Of a stretch of 64,000 nt of DNA, positions 53,531 to 61,923 are shown piece by piece. The position numbers and the translations under genes are program-made. Location of the stretch: contig DAHUXM010000016.1 of NCBI GenBank assembly GCA_027307165.1, positions 118,874 through 182,873 on the forward strand, in the 5' to 3' direction. The DNA comes from Gemmatimonadota bacterium. GTDB lineage: Bacteria; Gemmatimonadota; Gemmatimonadetes; Gemmatimonadales; Gemmatimonadaceae. Positions within the stretch are counted from its first letter, which is position 1. The number at the start of each line of letters is the position of its first letter. Under the pieces are notes generated by a model. The model had not been told where the DNA came from and did no database searches. It was given only the letters and a program-made list of their open reading frames with translations.

Positions 53531-53904
53531 CAGGCGTTGGCGGCCTGTGCCGTCGCTGGCTTGGCCTTGCGCTCCTTGATGCGCGTGGCCTTGCCCGTTA
53601 GTGCCCGGAGATAGAACAGCTTGGCGCGCCGGACGCGGCCGCGGCGGACGACTGCGATATCGGCGAGCATGGGCGAATGGAGCGGGAAAATGCGCTCGAC
53701 GCCAATGCCGTTCGAGATCTTTCGAACCGTGAAGCTGGCCGAGACGCCAGCGCCGCGGCGGGCGATGCAGACGCCCTCAAAAGCCTGAACGCGCTCCTTG
53801 TCACCCTCTTTGACCCGGACGTTCACGCGCACCGTATCGCCGGCCCGGAAGGGGGGAACATCGGTACGGAGCCACTCTTTCTGGGTTTCGCTAAAGGCGT
53901 GCAT
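53530..53904 (-). CDS. rplS: Ribosomal protein bL19
   Basis: Large-subunit protein of 124 residues at the 30S-50S interface. Family blocks: [54 protein letters not shown] and [19 protein letters not shown]. The C-terminal tail ([10 protein letters not shown]) is an Ala-rich extension. GAGAAG precedes the ATG. It is usually next to trmD, but here 2.5 kb of accessory genes intervene and it has its own promoter. Confidence 0.97.
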   Translation of the reverse strand: MHAFSETQKEWLRTDVPPFRAGDTVRVNVRVKEGDKERVQAFEGVCIARRGAGVSASFTVRKISNGIGVERIFPLHSPMLADIAVVRRGRVRRAKLFYLRALTGKATRIKERKAKPATAQAANA

Positions 53905-53938
53905 GGGATCTTCTCGGCGTTTTCGGGGACAGTCTCAA

Positions 53939-53967
53939 AACATAGCCGGGAGAGGGGGCTGGTGGAA
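53939..53967 (-). promoter_or_regulatory. Promoter of the rplS operon
   Basis: On the minus strand TTCCAC (53962-53967), 17 nt, TATGTT (53939-53944), with a start about 28 nt before the rplS ATG. It explains how rplS is still expressed although separated from trmD. Confidence 0.45.
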
Positions 53968-54021
53968 GGGGGAGATCACTTCCAGCGACTCCGCAGCGAG
54001 CTGGTCCGCCAGCCGCCTATG

Positions 54022-54597
54022 CTAATCCCCCAACGCGGCGGCGAATAACGCGGGAAGTTCGACCGTCAGCCCAGGACGTTCAGGATCAGGCCGCCACTCG
54101 AGGCGCTCTGATATGATCTCGGGGCGATCGTCCGCCGGCCTCCAACGCTCCACAATGCGTGCATCGCCGTCCACGATCCAGTATTCCGGAACGCCCTCCT
54201 GTTGATACCGGCGCCTCTTTACCGTGCGGTCCACCCGCGCTGTACCTGGTGAGATGACCTCGATTGCGAGTAACAAACCGGCAGCACCTTCCCATCGCGC
54301 TGGAAGTTTCCCCTTGATCGGTGGAAACACGAAGAGATCTGGCTCCAGTACCGTATCGTCCGCGAGCACGACGTCAGCAGGTGCGTATACGATATTCCCG
54401 ATCCCGTGCGCTTTGAGATACGGGCGAATCGCAAGGAAGAAACTCGCCGAGAGCTCCTGATGCCACAGTGACGGCGCGGGCGTCACAAACAGCTCGCCAT
54501 CAATGATCTCGTAACGGTTCCGGTCGTCAGGAATCGTGCGCAGATCTGCCTCAGTCCAGTGTTTGTGATCGGTGTCGATAACGACTGCCATAGACAT
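54022..54597 (-). CDS. Uma2 family (DUF820) putative endonuclease
   Basis: Protein of 191 residues with the PD-(D/E)xK-like Uma2 fold. YEIIDGELFVTPAPSLWHQELSASFF supplies the first acidic residue and the conserved His; LEPDLFVF and LLAIEVISPGT give the Asp and ExV of the catalytic core; KRRRYQQEGVPEYWIVDGDARIVERW is the family C-terminal block. Uma2 proteins are abundant in Cyanobacteria and scattered elsewhere, with nuclease activity inferred from fold. ATG 54597 follows GAGGAG by eight nt. It belongs to the accessory cassette between trmD and rplS. Confidence 0.9.
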   Translation of the reverse strand: MSMAVVIDTDHKHWTEADLRTIPDDRNRYEIIDGELFVTPAPSLWHQELSASFFLAIRPYLKAHGIGNIVYAPADVVLADDTVLEPDLFVFPPIKGKLPARWEGAAGLLLAIEVISPGTARVDRTVKRRRYQQEGVPEYWIVDGDARIVERWRPADDRPEIISERLEWRPDPERPGLTVELPALFAAALGD

Positions 54598-54744
54598 ACA
54601 ATAGGCTCCTCGGCGCCGAGTGGGCAAGTAGGCATGCAGCAATGTTGCCGTCCCGTCCGAGAAGTGGCTCCAGCATCAATGGTCGCGGACCATCATACGC
54701 ACGCGGATCGGTGATCAGCCGTTTCCGAAGCAGCTTCCTCCCTA

Positions 54745-55368
54745 CTAGCGATGGTTCTTCGCGGCGCACAGCCCGTCCATCAGCAGCTGCCACACGTCGT
54801 TGTACGCCGCGTCGATGCTCGGGTCCGTCCACTCCGCCGCATGTGCCGGGTGGTGGAATCGGGACGTCGCCATCAGCACTGATCGGCCCATCGCCACCGG
54901 GTCGACTTGTCGGAAAGTGCCTTCCTCCACGCCGGCGCGAATAATCATTGCGGCAAGCCCGACCAACTCTTCCACGTGCGCCGCAACGACCGATTCCGCG
55001 TCGGCCGCGAGCATGCGATACGCAGAGAACAGCTCGGGATCGTGGGAAGCCTTGCGTCGTTTGACCGCAATCAGGGCGTCGAGCAGCCGCCGCAACCGCT
55101 CGGGTGCGGGCCCTGGCTCCGAAGCAATTGCGCGCAGCGATGGCATGGTCGCCTCCGCCCACTGCGCGACGACGAGATCCCGCAGCGCGGCCTTGGTTGC
55201 CACGTGCTTGTAGACGGCAGCGTGGCTTACACCCAGCGCACGCGCAACATCCACCACCGTCGCCTTGGACGGCCCAAAGCGACGGAGAACGCCTTCGGCC
55301 GCCGTCACAATGCGCTCACGCGTGAGCGGGGCGTCGGCGGACGTTGCGGCCGTGTTAACTCTCTTCAC
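54745..55368 (-). CDS. TetR family transcriptional regulator
   Basis: Repressor-like protein of 207 residues. The N-terminal helix-turn-helix is typical: TRERIVTAAEGVLRRFGPSKATVVDVARALGVSHAAVYKHVATKAALRDLVVAQW. The C-terminal ligand domain is helical and of the type seen in small TetR proteins with HPAHAAEW near the end. GTG 55368 is preferred; a TTG at 55392 would add eight residues. It is co-oriented with pdxI and lies 96 nt after it, so pdxI is its most likely target. Confidence 0.92.
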   Translation of the reverse strand: MKRVNTAATSADAPLTRERIVTAAEGVLRRFGPSKATVVDVARALGVSHAAVYKHVATKAALRDLVVAQWAEATMPSLRAIASEPGPAPERLRRLLDALIAVKRRKASHDPELFSAYRMLAADAESVVAAHVEELVGLAAMIIRAGVEEGTFRQVDPVAMGRSVLMATSRFHHPAHAAEWTDPSIDAAYNDVWQLLMDGLCAAKNHR

Positions 55369-55464
55369 GGACGTCGACCAGGCTTGTACCAACCGTTACG
55401 TGCACACGCATCTTGATTTCCTGTCTGCTTTTTTTGGTTTGACCGGCGAGCCAAAATGCGGGAT

Positions 55465-56382
55465 TCAGTGCGTTGCAGTCATCGTACTTGCGGAGATCCC
55501 GTTCAACTCTTCCAGTACCTGCAGCGACAGCCCCAATTCGGCGGCCGCCAGATTCTCGCGGAGATGCGCGAGCGACGATGTGCCCGGAATCAAGAGAATG
55601 TTCGGCGCGCGATGCAGCAGCCACGCGAGCGCGACCTGCATCGACGTGACGCCGAGCCGATCCGCAACGGACGACAGAGTGGAAGACTGAAGCGGCGTGA
55701 ATCCACCAAGCGGAAAGAAAGGAACGTACGCGATGCCCGAGCGAGCGAGATCATCGATGAATGCGTCGTCGTCACGATGCGCCAGGTTGTAGTTGTTCTG
55801 CACGCACACGATCTCGGCGATTGTCTGCGCTTCAGTAAGCTGCGTGGGCGTCACGTTGCTGAGTCCGATGTGCCGGATCAGCCCGGCGCGCTGGAGTTCC
55901 GCAAGTGCGGTAACCTGCTCGGCGATGGATCCCTCTTTGGGTCCGTGGACGGCTCCCATGGCACGGTAGTTCACTATGTCGATGGCGTCCAGACCCAGAT
56001 TGCGAAGGTTGTCATGGACGGCCGCGGTCAGCTCTTCCGGTGAGGCTGCGTGCTTCCAGCTCCTGTCGGGAGGGCGCCGCGCTCCAACCTTGGTCACGAT
56101 CACCAGCCCTTCCGGATATGGATGGAGCGCCTGGCGTATGATCTGGTTGGTGACGTGCGGGCCGTAGAAATCGGATGTGTCGATGTGGTTCACGCCAGCT
56201 GCAACCGCCTCTCGGAGGACAGCTACCGCGGCATCGGGATCCCTGGGCGGTCCCCACACGCCAGGCCCGGCCAGCTGCATCGCGCCGTAACCCATCCGTT
56301 GGACCGCCAACTGTGTTCCCGGGAAGGTGAACCGGCCCCCGAGTATGGGCCGGCTTGCGTTGTCTGCCTCGTGTCGTGTCAT
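55465..56382 (-). CDS. pdxI: Aldo/keto reductase, pyridoxal reductase PdxI (YdbC) type
   Basis: NADPH-dependent reductase of 305 residues that in E. coli interconverts pyridoxal and pyridoxine in the vitamin B6 salvage pathway. By memory, it tracks the E. coli YdbC/PdxI sequence over long stretches: YGAMQLAGPGVWGPPRD, NHIDTSDFYGPHVTNQIIR, AVHDNLRNLGLD, GPKEGSI and LLIPGTSSLAHLREN. The catalytic Asp, Tyr and Lys are present; the usual His is replaced in NYRAMG, as in that subfamily. The -10 of its promoter is six nt before ATG 56382, so its mRNA is probably leaderless. A GTG at 56397 lies inside the promoter. Confidence 0.92.
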   Translation of the reverse strand: MTRHEADNASRPILGGRFTFPGTQLAVQRMGYGAMQLAGPGVWGPPRDPDAAVAVLREAVAAGVNHIDTSDFYGPHVTNQIIRQALHPYPEGLVIVTKVGARRPPDRSWKHAASPEELTAAVHDNLRNLGLDAIDIVNYRAMGAVHGPKEGSIAEQVTALAELQRAGLIRHIGLSNVTPTQLTEAQTIAEIVCVQNNYNLAHRDDDAFIDDLARSGIAYVPFFPLGGFTPLQSSTLSSVADRLGVTSMQVALAWLLHRAPNILLIPGTSSLAHLRENLAAAELGLSLQVLEELNGISASTMTATH

Positions 56383-56388
56383 GAGATC

Positions 56389-56416
56389 ATGATACACGAG
56401 TGGTTACAGATGTCAA
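56389..56416 (-). promoter_or_regulatory. Strong promoter of pdxI, apparently leaderless
   Basis: On the minus strand TTGACA (56411-56416), 16 nt and TATCAT (56389-56394) stand six nt before the ATG at 56382. Both hexamers are near consensus. It occupies the 65-nt gap after trmD. Confidence 0.7.
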
Positions 56417-56447
56417 GTAATGAAACCAGTAACTTGGAACCCCCACC

Positions 56448-57083
56448 CTACCGCTCCTGGTCCTTCTTCCACCTGGCGATCTTCGCGTGATCGCCGGACA
56501 AGAGGATCTCCGGGACCGCGTGACCTCTGAACTCTGGCGGCCGCGTGTAGCTCGGTGCGGAAATTCCACGGCCGTCGTAGAACGAATCGCCGTAGGCGCT
56601 TTCGAGGTCCGACATGGCCCCGGGCAACAGACGCGCGGTCGCGTCGATTATCGCGAGTGCAGCCACTTCGCCACCGCTCACGACGAAATCGCCGAGTGAG
56701 AGCTCCTCCGTGGCGAGATGATCGGCGACGCGCTGATCGACGTCCTTGTAGTGACCGCACAGCAGCGTGAGCTCGGTGCCGGTCGCAAATCGCACCGCAT
56801 CCGACTGGTCGAAGCGGCGCCCGCGGGGCGACAGCAGCACGATCGGAGCGCTCGCGCCAAGTGCATCGACGGCTTCGAAGAACGGATCCGGTTTCATCAC
56901 CATTCCGGGGCCGCCACCGTATGGATAGTCATCCACCGTGCGGTGACGATCGTGCGTGAAATCACGCAGGTCGACGACATTGTACTTCACGGAACCAGCC
57001 GCAGCGGCGCGTGACGGAATGCTGAGCGCGAGCGGCGTCGTGAAGAAATCGGGGAATATCGTTACGACGTTTATCGTCAGCAT
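56448..57083 (-). CDS. trmD: tRNA (guanine-37-N1)-methyltransferase
   Basis: SPOUT-class enzyme that methylates G37 next to the anticodon, preventing frameshifts. The 211-residue protein has MLTINVVTIFPDFF, DYPYGGGPGMVMKPDPFFEA, LLSPRGRRFDQ, LLCGHYKDVDQRV and LSLGDFVVSGGEVAAL, the trefoil-knot AdoMet site. It is slightly shorter than the E. coli form at the C-terminus (about 255 residues), missing part of the distal helical extension. It follows rimM by 39 nt. rplS is not next, as it would be in the standard operon. Confidence 0.96.
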   Translation of the reverse strand: MLTINVVTIFPDFFTTPLALSIPSRAAAAGSVKYNVVDLRDFTHDRHRTVDDYPYGGGPGMVMKPDPFFEAVDALGASAPIVLLSPRGRRFDQSDAVRFATGTELTLLCGHYKDVDQRVADHLATEELSLGDFVVSGGEVAALAIIDATARLLPGAMSDLESAYGDSFYDGRGISAPSYTRPPEFRGHAVPEILLSGDHAKIARWKKDQER

Positions 57084-57122
57084 GTTGATCGCGTTGCGGT
57101 CACGCGCGACGTGTGTGTGATG

Positions 57123-57683
57123 TCACTCGAACAAACCGGACGACATCTCGACGAGCACCACACGCGCGTCGAGATCGACTTCACGCACGACCGATGGACG
57201 ATACGGGACGAGGACGTCCCCGCCCTCGCGCTTCACATCCAGCGTGAGTCCCTGCGGCAATTCGTACAGCCCCGTTACCTCTCCGATCTCGGTGCCGTCG
57301 TCGCCACGCACGTGCATTCCGATGAGTTCGTGCATGAACACCTCGTCGTCACCCGGCGGCGTCAGCTCATCCGCAGGCACGAGCAGGTACCGCTGACGCC
57401 ACATCTCGGCGGCAGTGCGATCCGGTATCGCGTCGAACTTCACGACGAGGCCGCCCTTGTATGGTGAGGCCTCTTCCACACGCAGCTCCTCGCGGCTGAG
57501 CGGGTTCTTGCGATCGGATGGATGCTGTGCGATGTCACCCGTGATCGTTCCCGCGAAGACGCGACTTCCAGGCGCGAAGAAACGCTCGGGCTCGTCGGTG
57601 AGCAGCTCGACGGTCACGTCGCCACGAATACCCTGCGGCTTCCGGATGCGACCGACGATGGCGAAAGCGTTATCTGGCATCAT
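57123..57683 (-). CDS. rimM: Ribosome maturation factor RimM
   Basis: 16S rRNA-processing factor of 186 residues binding ribosomal protein uS19. An N-terminal barrel (AIVGRIRKPQGIRGDVTVELLTD) and the C-terminal PRC-barrel (ELIGMHVRGDDGTEIGEVTGLYELPQGLTLDV, DVLVPYRPSVVREVDLDARVV) are intact. Start could be either of two tandem ATGs at 57683 and 57680. A strong terminator separates it from rpsP upstream, so it depends on read-through or its own promoter. Confidence 0.94.
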   Translation of the reverse strand: MMPDNAFAIVGRIRKPQGIRGDVTVELLTDEPERFFAPGSRVFAGTITGDIAQHPSDRKNPLSREELRVEEASPYKGGLVVKFDAIPDRTAAEMWRQRYLLVPADELTPPGDDEVFMHELIGMHVRGDDGTEIGEVTGLYELPQGLTLDVKREGGDVLVPYRPSVVREVDLDARVVLVEMSSGLFE

Positions 57684-57751
57684 TGGAAAATGGATCCCAA
57701 GGCGCGGATATATCCGTGCCCTACTGCGGGGATGACGGGCGAATGACTGAT

Positions 57752-57783
57752 AAAAGTAAGGCCGGCCACGAGGCCGGCCTTAC
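57752..57783 (-). terminator. Intrinsic terminator between rpsP and rimM
   Basis: Perfect 12-bp stem GTAAGGCCGGCC/GGCCGGCCTTAC with loop ACGA and a TTTTAT tail on the minus strand, 20 nt after the rpsP stop. It probably lowers expression of rimM-trmD relative to rpsP. Confidence 0.85.
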
Positions 57784-57803
57784 AATTTATGCGCGCTGAA
57801 GCG

Positions 57804-58160
57804 TCACGCTTCGGCAGCGGGCTCTTCGTTGATCGGAATGACGTTGGACAGATCGGGCTGCTCTTCGGCCGGAGCGGCCTTGGATGTTACGACGCGTCCG
57901 GTGCGCAGCTCGTGACGGCGCTTGAGAATACCAGCGCGGCGCAGCAGCGACCGAACCGTGTCGCTCGGCTGAGCGCCGACGTTCATCCAGTAGTTGGCGC
58001 GATCCTCGTTGACGTTCAACCCGCCCTCGCTCTGACGGGGAGCATACTGACCGATGATCTCGATGAACTTGCCATCGCGCGGGCTCTGCGAGTCTGCGAC
58101 GACGATACGATACACCGGCGCCTTTTTGCGGCCGATGCGGCGGAGACGGATACGAACCAT
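57804..58160 (-). CDS. rpsP: Ribosomal protein bS16
   Basis: Small-subunit protein of 118 residues. MVRIRLRRIGRKKAPVYRIVVADS, RDGKFIEIIGQYAP and WMNVGAQPSDTVRSLLRRAGI are the family blocks; the C-terminal 25 residues (SKAAPAEEQPDLSNVIPINE...) are an acidic Pro-rich extension. GGGAG lies seven nt before the ATG. It follows ffh by 89 nt; no KH-domain gene (khpA) lies between it and rimM. Confidence 0.97.
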   Translation of the reverse strand: MVRIRLRRIGRKKAPVYRIVVADSQSPRDGKFIEIIGQYAPRQSEGGLNVNEDRANYWMNVGAQPSDTVRSLLRRAGILKRRHELRTGRVVTSKAAPAEEQPDLSNVIPINEEPAAEA

Positions 58161-58249
58161 GTGATACTCCCTTATGAGGTAGCGGGTCGAACGCCGGACT
58201 CATCGCGTCCGCGGAGTTTCCGCGGCGCATCCGGTACAGCCTGATGAAA

Positions 58250-59587
58250 TTAACGCATCCCGAACATGCCCGGCAGTGCCGGCATCCGGCCACCGGGCTT
58301 GGTGCCCATTTTCTTCATCATCTTCTGCATGTCACGGAACTGCTCCAGGAGCCGGTTCACTTCCTGGATGGTTCGGCCCGAGCCGCGGGCTACCCGGGCT
58401 CTGCGGGACCCGTTCAGCAGACTGGGATCCCGTCGCTCAGCAGGGGTCATCGACAGAATCATCGCCTCGACGTGCTTGAGCCGCTTGGGCTCCGTCTTCA
58501 TCTGCTTGAGGGCCTTGGTATTGACGCCAGGCAGCATCTTGAGGATGCCTTCCAGCGGACCGAGCTTCTCGATCTGCTTCATCGCGGTGAGGAAATCGGC
58601 CAGGTCCATTCCTTCCTTGCGGACCTTCTTCTCCAGCTTCTTGGCCTCCGCGGCATCGAACGCGCCCTGGGCCTTTTCGACCAGCGTGAGCACGTCGCCC
58701 TGCTGCAGAATGCGGCCGGCCATGCGGTCGGGATAGAAATCCTCGAGCGCATCGGATTTCTCGCCTACGCCGATGTACTTGATCGGCTTCTTGGTGACGC
58801 CGTAGATCGAGAGCGCGGCGCCGCCGCGAGCATCGCCGTCCATCTTGGTGAGAATCACGCCGGTGACGTTGAGCGCCTTGTCGAATCCCTCGGCGATGCG
58901 CACTGCATCCTGACCCGTCATGCCGTCGGCGACGAGCAGAATTTCGGTCGGCTGGATTTCCTTCTTCAGGCGCTGCAGCTCCTGCATCATCGACTCGTCG
59001 ATCTGCAGGCGGCCGGCGGTATCGACGATGACGACGCGGTCGCGTTCGCGCTTGGCTTCCTCGATTCCGGCCTTCGCGATGCGCACGACGTCCTGCGTCG
59101 AACGATCGCTGTACACTGGCACGTCGAGCTGCTTGCCGAGTGTTTCGAGCTGATCGATAGCGGCAGGACGATAGACGTCGGCGGCGACGAGACGCGTTGC
59201 GCGACCTTCCTTCTTCAGCTTGAGAGCGAGCTTGCCCGCGGTGGTCGTCTTGCCCGATCCCTGGAGGCCGACAAGCATGACCACGGTCGGCGGAACGGAC
59301 GACAGCTTGAGCCCCTCGCGCCGCTCGCCGAGCATTGCAGTGAGCTCTTCATAGACGACCTTGATCAGCTGCTGGGCCGGCGAAACACTCTTGAGCTGTG
59401 TGATGCCGACAGCCTTGGCCTCGACGCGCTCGAGAAACTCGCGCGTGAGCGTGAACGACACGTCCGCTTCGAGCAGAACGCGGCGCACCTCGCGGAGGCC
59501 TTCCTTTATGTCGGCTTCGGTGAGAACGCCACGCCCGCGCAGCTTGGCGAAGGTGTTCTCGAGTTTATCGGATAGTTCTTCGAACAT
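58250..59587 (-). CDS. ffh: Signal recognition particle GTPase Ffh
   Basis: SRP54 protein of 445 residues targeting nascent membrane proteins. An N domain (FEELSDKLENTFAKLRGRG), the G domain with G1 GLQGSGKTTT, DTAGRLQID, TKMDGDARGGAAL and GVGEKSDALEDFYPDRMAGRILQQGD, and the Met-rich M domain (LKQMKTEPKRLKHVEAMILSMTPAERRDP to MQKMMKKMG) are present. ATG 59587 fits the family N-terminus. It follows a terminator hairpin by 11 nt with no clear Shine-Dalgarno, an unusual arrangement. Confidence 0.97.
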   Translation of the reverse strand: MFEELSDKLENTFAKLRGRGVLTEADIKEGLREVRRVLLEADVSFTLTREFLERVEAKAVGITQLKSVSPAQQLIKVVYEELTAMLGERREGLKLSSVPPTVVMLVGLQGSGKTTTAGKLALKLKKEGRATRLVAADVYRPAAIDQLETLGKQLDVPVYSDRSTQDVVRIAKAGIEEAKRERDRVVIVDTAGRLQIDESMMQELQRLKKEIQPTEILLVADGMTGQDAVRIAEGFDKALNVTGVILTKMDGDARGGAALSIYGVTKKPIKYIGVGEKSDALEDFYPDRMAGRILQQGDVLTLVEKAQGAFDAAEAKKLEKKVRKEGMDLADFLTAMKQIEKLGPLEGILKMLPGVNTKALKQMKTEPKRLKHVEAMILSMTPAERRDPSLLNGSRRARVARGSGRTIQEVNRLLEQFRDMQKMMKKMGTKPGGRMPALPGMFGMR

Positions 59588-59595
59588 CCATGAAA

Positions 59596-59632
59596 GATAA
59601 GGGGGCGGACGGCTCCGGTCGGCCGCCCCCTT
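59596..59632 (-). terminator. Terminator between the M3 peptidase and ffh
   Basis: Stem AAGGGGGCGG/CCGCCCCCTT (59599-59608 with 59623-59632) plus an inner CG pair, followed by TTATCTTTC on the minus strand. It ends the M3 peptidase transcript but lies just 11 nt before the ffh start codon. Confidence 0.7.
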
Positions 59633-59662
59633 CAACCAATTCGCCGATCGCGGCTGCGGCGA

Positions 59663-61735
59663 TTACTTCCCGGCGGGCGACGAACCGGGACCTTTGGCAC
59701 CGGTGATACCGAGATTTCGGTAGAACGCGTCGTAGTTCAGCGGTCGGCCCAGGAAAGACTGCAGAAGGGCGTCTGGCTCGCGCGATCCGCCGGGCTCGAG
59801 AATGTCGTGGCGATATGCCATCCCGGCGGATTTGCTCATGACACCATCCTTCTCGAAACGCGTGAAGAGATCCTGAGCGTACGCCTTGGACCAGAGGTAG
59901 CCGTAATAACCGGCGTCGTATCCGCCCATGATGTGGCCGAAGCTCGCAACGGGATAATCGCCTGTGAATTTGATACCTGGCAGCATTCGCGTCATGACGG
60001 TATCCCACGTCACTTTCGTATCGAGCGGAACTGGCGACGTGTGCAGCCGCATGTCATACATGGCCAGGAAGGCCTGGAGGCTGTTCTCGTATCCCGCGCC
60101 AAGTTGCCGCAGTGCGATCATGCGCTGGATCAGATCTGCCGGCAGTGGCTTTCCCGTGGTCACGTTGCGCGACACTCTCGCGAGCACAGCGGGTTGCCAC
60201 ATCCAGTTCTCGAGCATCTGCGACGGTGCTTCCACAAAATCCTGGCGCAGCGTGCCAAGTATCGGATAAGGAACACGCACGAGCGTCGCGGCCATCAGAT
60301 GCCCGAACTCGTGGAAGAATGTGATGACGTCGTTGTGGCTCAGGAGCGCTGGCTTGCCCGGTGCAGCGGTTGGCCAGTTTCCGATGATCGCCGACACCGG
60401 TCGTGTCACCGTGCGGTCTGGCGCGTACACGGCCGGTCTTATCGGGAATGTCGCGAAGTGCTCGTATTTGTTGGGGCGAGGAAAGAGATCGAGGAATATC
60501 CAGCCGAGTGGCTTTTTTGTTCGCGCATCGCTCACGGCGAATTCGCGCACGCCGGGCGCCCACGCATCTGCCGGAGTGATCTCATCGAACTTCACACCGA
60601 GCAAATCCTGATAGATGCCGAACACTCCCGCGACCACCTGATCCACGGGGAAGTACTGCCGCACTACTTCCGGATCGACCTTGTACTTCGTGCGGCGAAG
60701 CATCGCGTTGTAGTAGCTGACGTCCGAAGCCGTCAAGGGAGTAGTGTCGCCGCTCTGACGCTTCATCTCGGCGAGATTGCCGAGTTCTTCGGCCGCTTTC
60801 GGCGCGAGCTTCGTGTCGATCTGATCCAGGAAGGCCGTGACTCGCTGCGGCTCCCTGGCCATGTGCGTATCCAGCTGGTATGCGGCCCAGTTGGGAAAGC
60901 CGAATAACGTCGCGAGAGTGTCGCGCAGGGCGAGCGCCGTGTCCACTCTGTGCACGTTTCCAATCCCGCCGCGCCGGAAATAGGCAGCGAAGTAGCGCTC
61001 TCTCGCCGCGGACGACACATCGGTGCTCAGGAACGGCCCAATCGTGGCTTCGCTCACCGGAACGATGTGATTGCCGCCACCGGTCGGCTTGAGGGCTGCG
61101 AGAATCTGCGGCTGTAAACCCTTCGCCTCGTCAGCGGAGATGACGATCGTCGTGGAGTCCGCGGCGATTGCGACCGCGAAGTCGCGTTGCACATCGTTCA
61201 GCCGCTTGAACAACGCGGTGACGCGCACGCGCGCCGCGGAGTCGAGTCCGGCGCCAGCGTGCCTTCCCTGCTCGACGTACAGCTCGGCGACCTTGCGTTG
61301 CGCCGCGTCGGAGAGTGTACCGGATTTCGCAAGTGCCACAGCCGCCGCGTAGATGTGCGGATCGGCGCCGACGTCGACTCCGAAGTTCGCAAGCTGTTGC
61401 GAACAAATCTGCGACGCATCGCGTACCGCGGAGTCGGGGGACACGGCGTATAGAAACGCGTATGATGCAGCCGAGTCGGTCAGCACCAACCCCGCCTGCT
61501 CGGCGCGACCGAGTGTATTTGCGAATGTGCGTGCGTGCTCGGGGGATGCATCGATCGCGGCAACCTCTGCACGCGCGGCCGCGACAGCCGCGCGACAACC
61601 ACCGAGGAGCCCAGCCGCGGTGGGGCGAAAATCGAGCCCTGTTGCGGCAGGAAGAGGCGCGCCCTGCGCCCCGATTACGGACGGAACGACGAGGGCGAAG
61701 ATCAGCGCTGGCGGGACTACGTTCAGGCGAGGCAT
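59663..61735 (-). CDS. Secreted M3-family metallopeptidase (thimet oligopeptidase-like)
   Basis: Zinc oligopeptidase of 690 residues with signal peptide MPRLNVVPPALIFALVVPSVIGAQ. The M3 catalytic site is HEFGH at 475-479, with the third zinc ligand Glu502 in DFVEAPSQMLENW. The substrate-contact YDAGYYGYLWSKAYAQDLF block near residue 610 and the helical N-terminal half match the thimet/Dcp group, which cuts short peptides inside a closed cavity. Most M3 enzymes are cytosolic; the signal peptide makes this one periplasmic or secreted. Divergent from lon with a 188-nt gap. Confidence 0.95.
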   Translation of the reverse strand: MPRLNVVPPALIFALVVPSVIGAQGAPLPAATGLDFRPTAAGLLGGCRAAVAAARAEVAAIDASPEHARTFANTLGRAEQAGLVLTDSAASYAFLYAVSPDSAVRDASQICSQQLANFGVDVGADPHIYAAAVALAKSGTLSDAAQRKVAELYVEQGRHAGAGLDSAARVRVTALFKRLNDVQRDFAVAIAADSTTIVISADEAKGLQPQILAALKPTGGGNHIVPVSEATIGPFLSTDVSSAARERYFAAYFRRGGIGNVHRVDTALALRDTLATLFGFPNWAAYQLDTHMAREPQRVTAFLDQIDTKLAPKAAEELGNLAEMKRQSGDTTPLTASDVSYYNAMLRRTKYKVDPEVVRQYFPVDQVVAGVFGIYQDLLGVKFDEITPADAWAPGVREFAVSDARTKKPLGWIFLDLFPRPNKYEHFATFPIRPAVYAPDRTVTRPVSAIIGNWPTAAPGKPALLSHNDVITFFHEFGHLMAATLVRVPYPILGTLRQDFVEAPSQMLENWMWQPAVLARVSRNVTTGKPLPADLIQRMIALRQLGAGYENSLQAFLAMYDMRLHTSPVPLDTKVTWDTVMTRMLPGIKFTGDYPVASFGHIMGGYDAGYYGYLWSKAYAQDLFTRFEKDGVMSKSAGMAYRHDILEPGGSREPDALLQSFLGRPLNYDAFYRNLGITGAKGPGSSPAGK

Positions 61736-61886
61736 GATGTGGGTGGTAGGAGTGCGTAAACGATCCGGTCACCCCTGAGTTTTCGCAAGGGGCACTTGGT
61801 GAAGGTTTTGGAGATCGCCGCCGAGATATTCCATGAGAGGATCTTCGGGACGATTCTCGCTTTCGCCTCCGAACGATGACACGTCC

Positions 61887-61916
61887 TTCACAAGCGATAT
61901 GAAATCGCTCTAGATT
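61887..61916 (+). promoter_or_regulatory. lon promoter with internal palindrome, apparently leaderless
   Basis: TTCACA (61887-61892), 18 nt, TAGATT (61911-61916), then seven nt to the lon ATG at 61924. The spacer holds a perfect inverted repeat AGCGAT-N5-ATCGCT (61893-61909), placed as a repressor site would be. It does not match CIRCE or the HspR site. Confidence 0.5.
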
Positions 61917-61923
61917 CTCATAC

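Noticed and set aside
61893..61909. CIRCE or HspR element at lon
   Set aside because: Sequence matches neither consensus; kept only as an unassigned palindrome.
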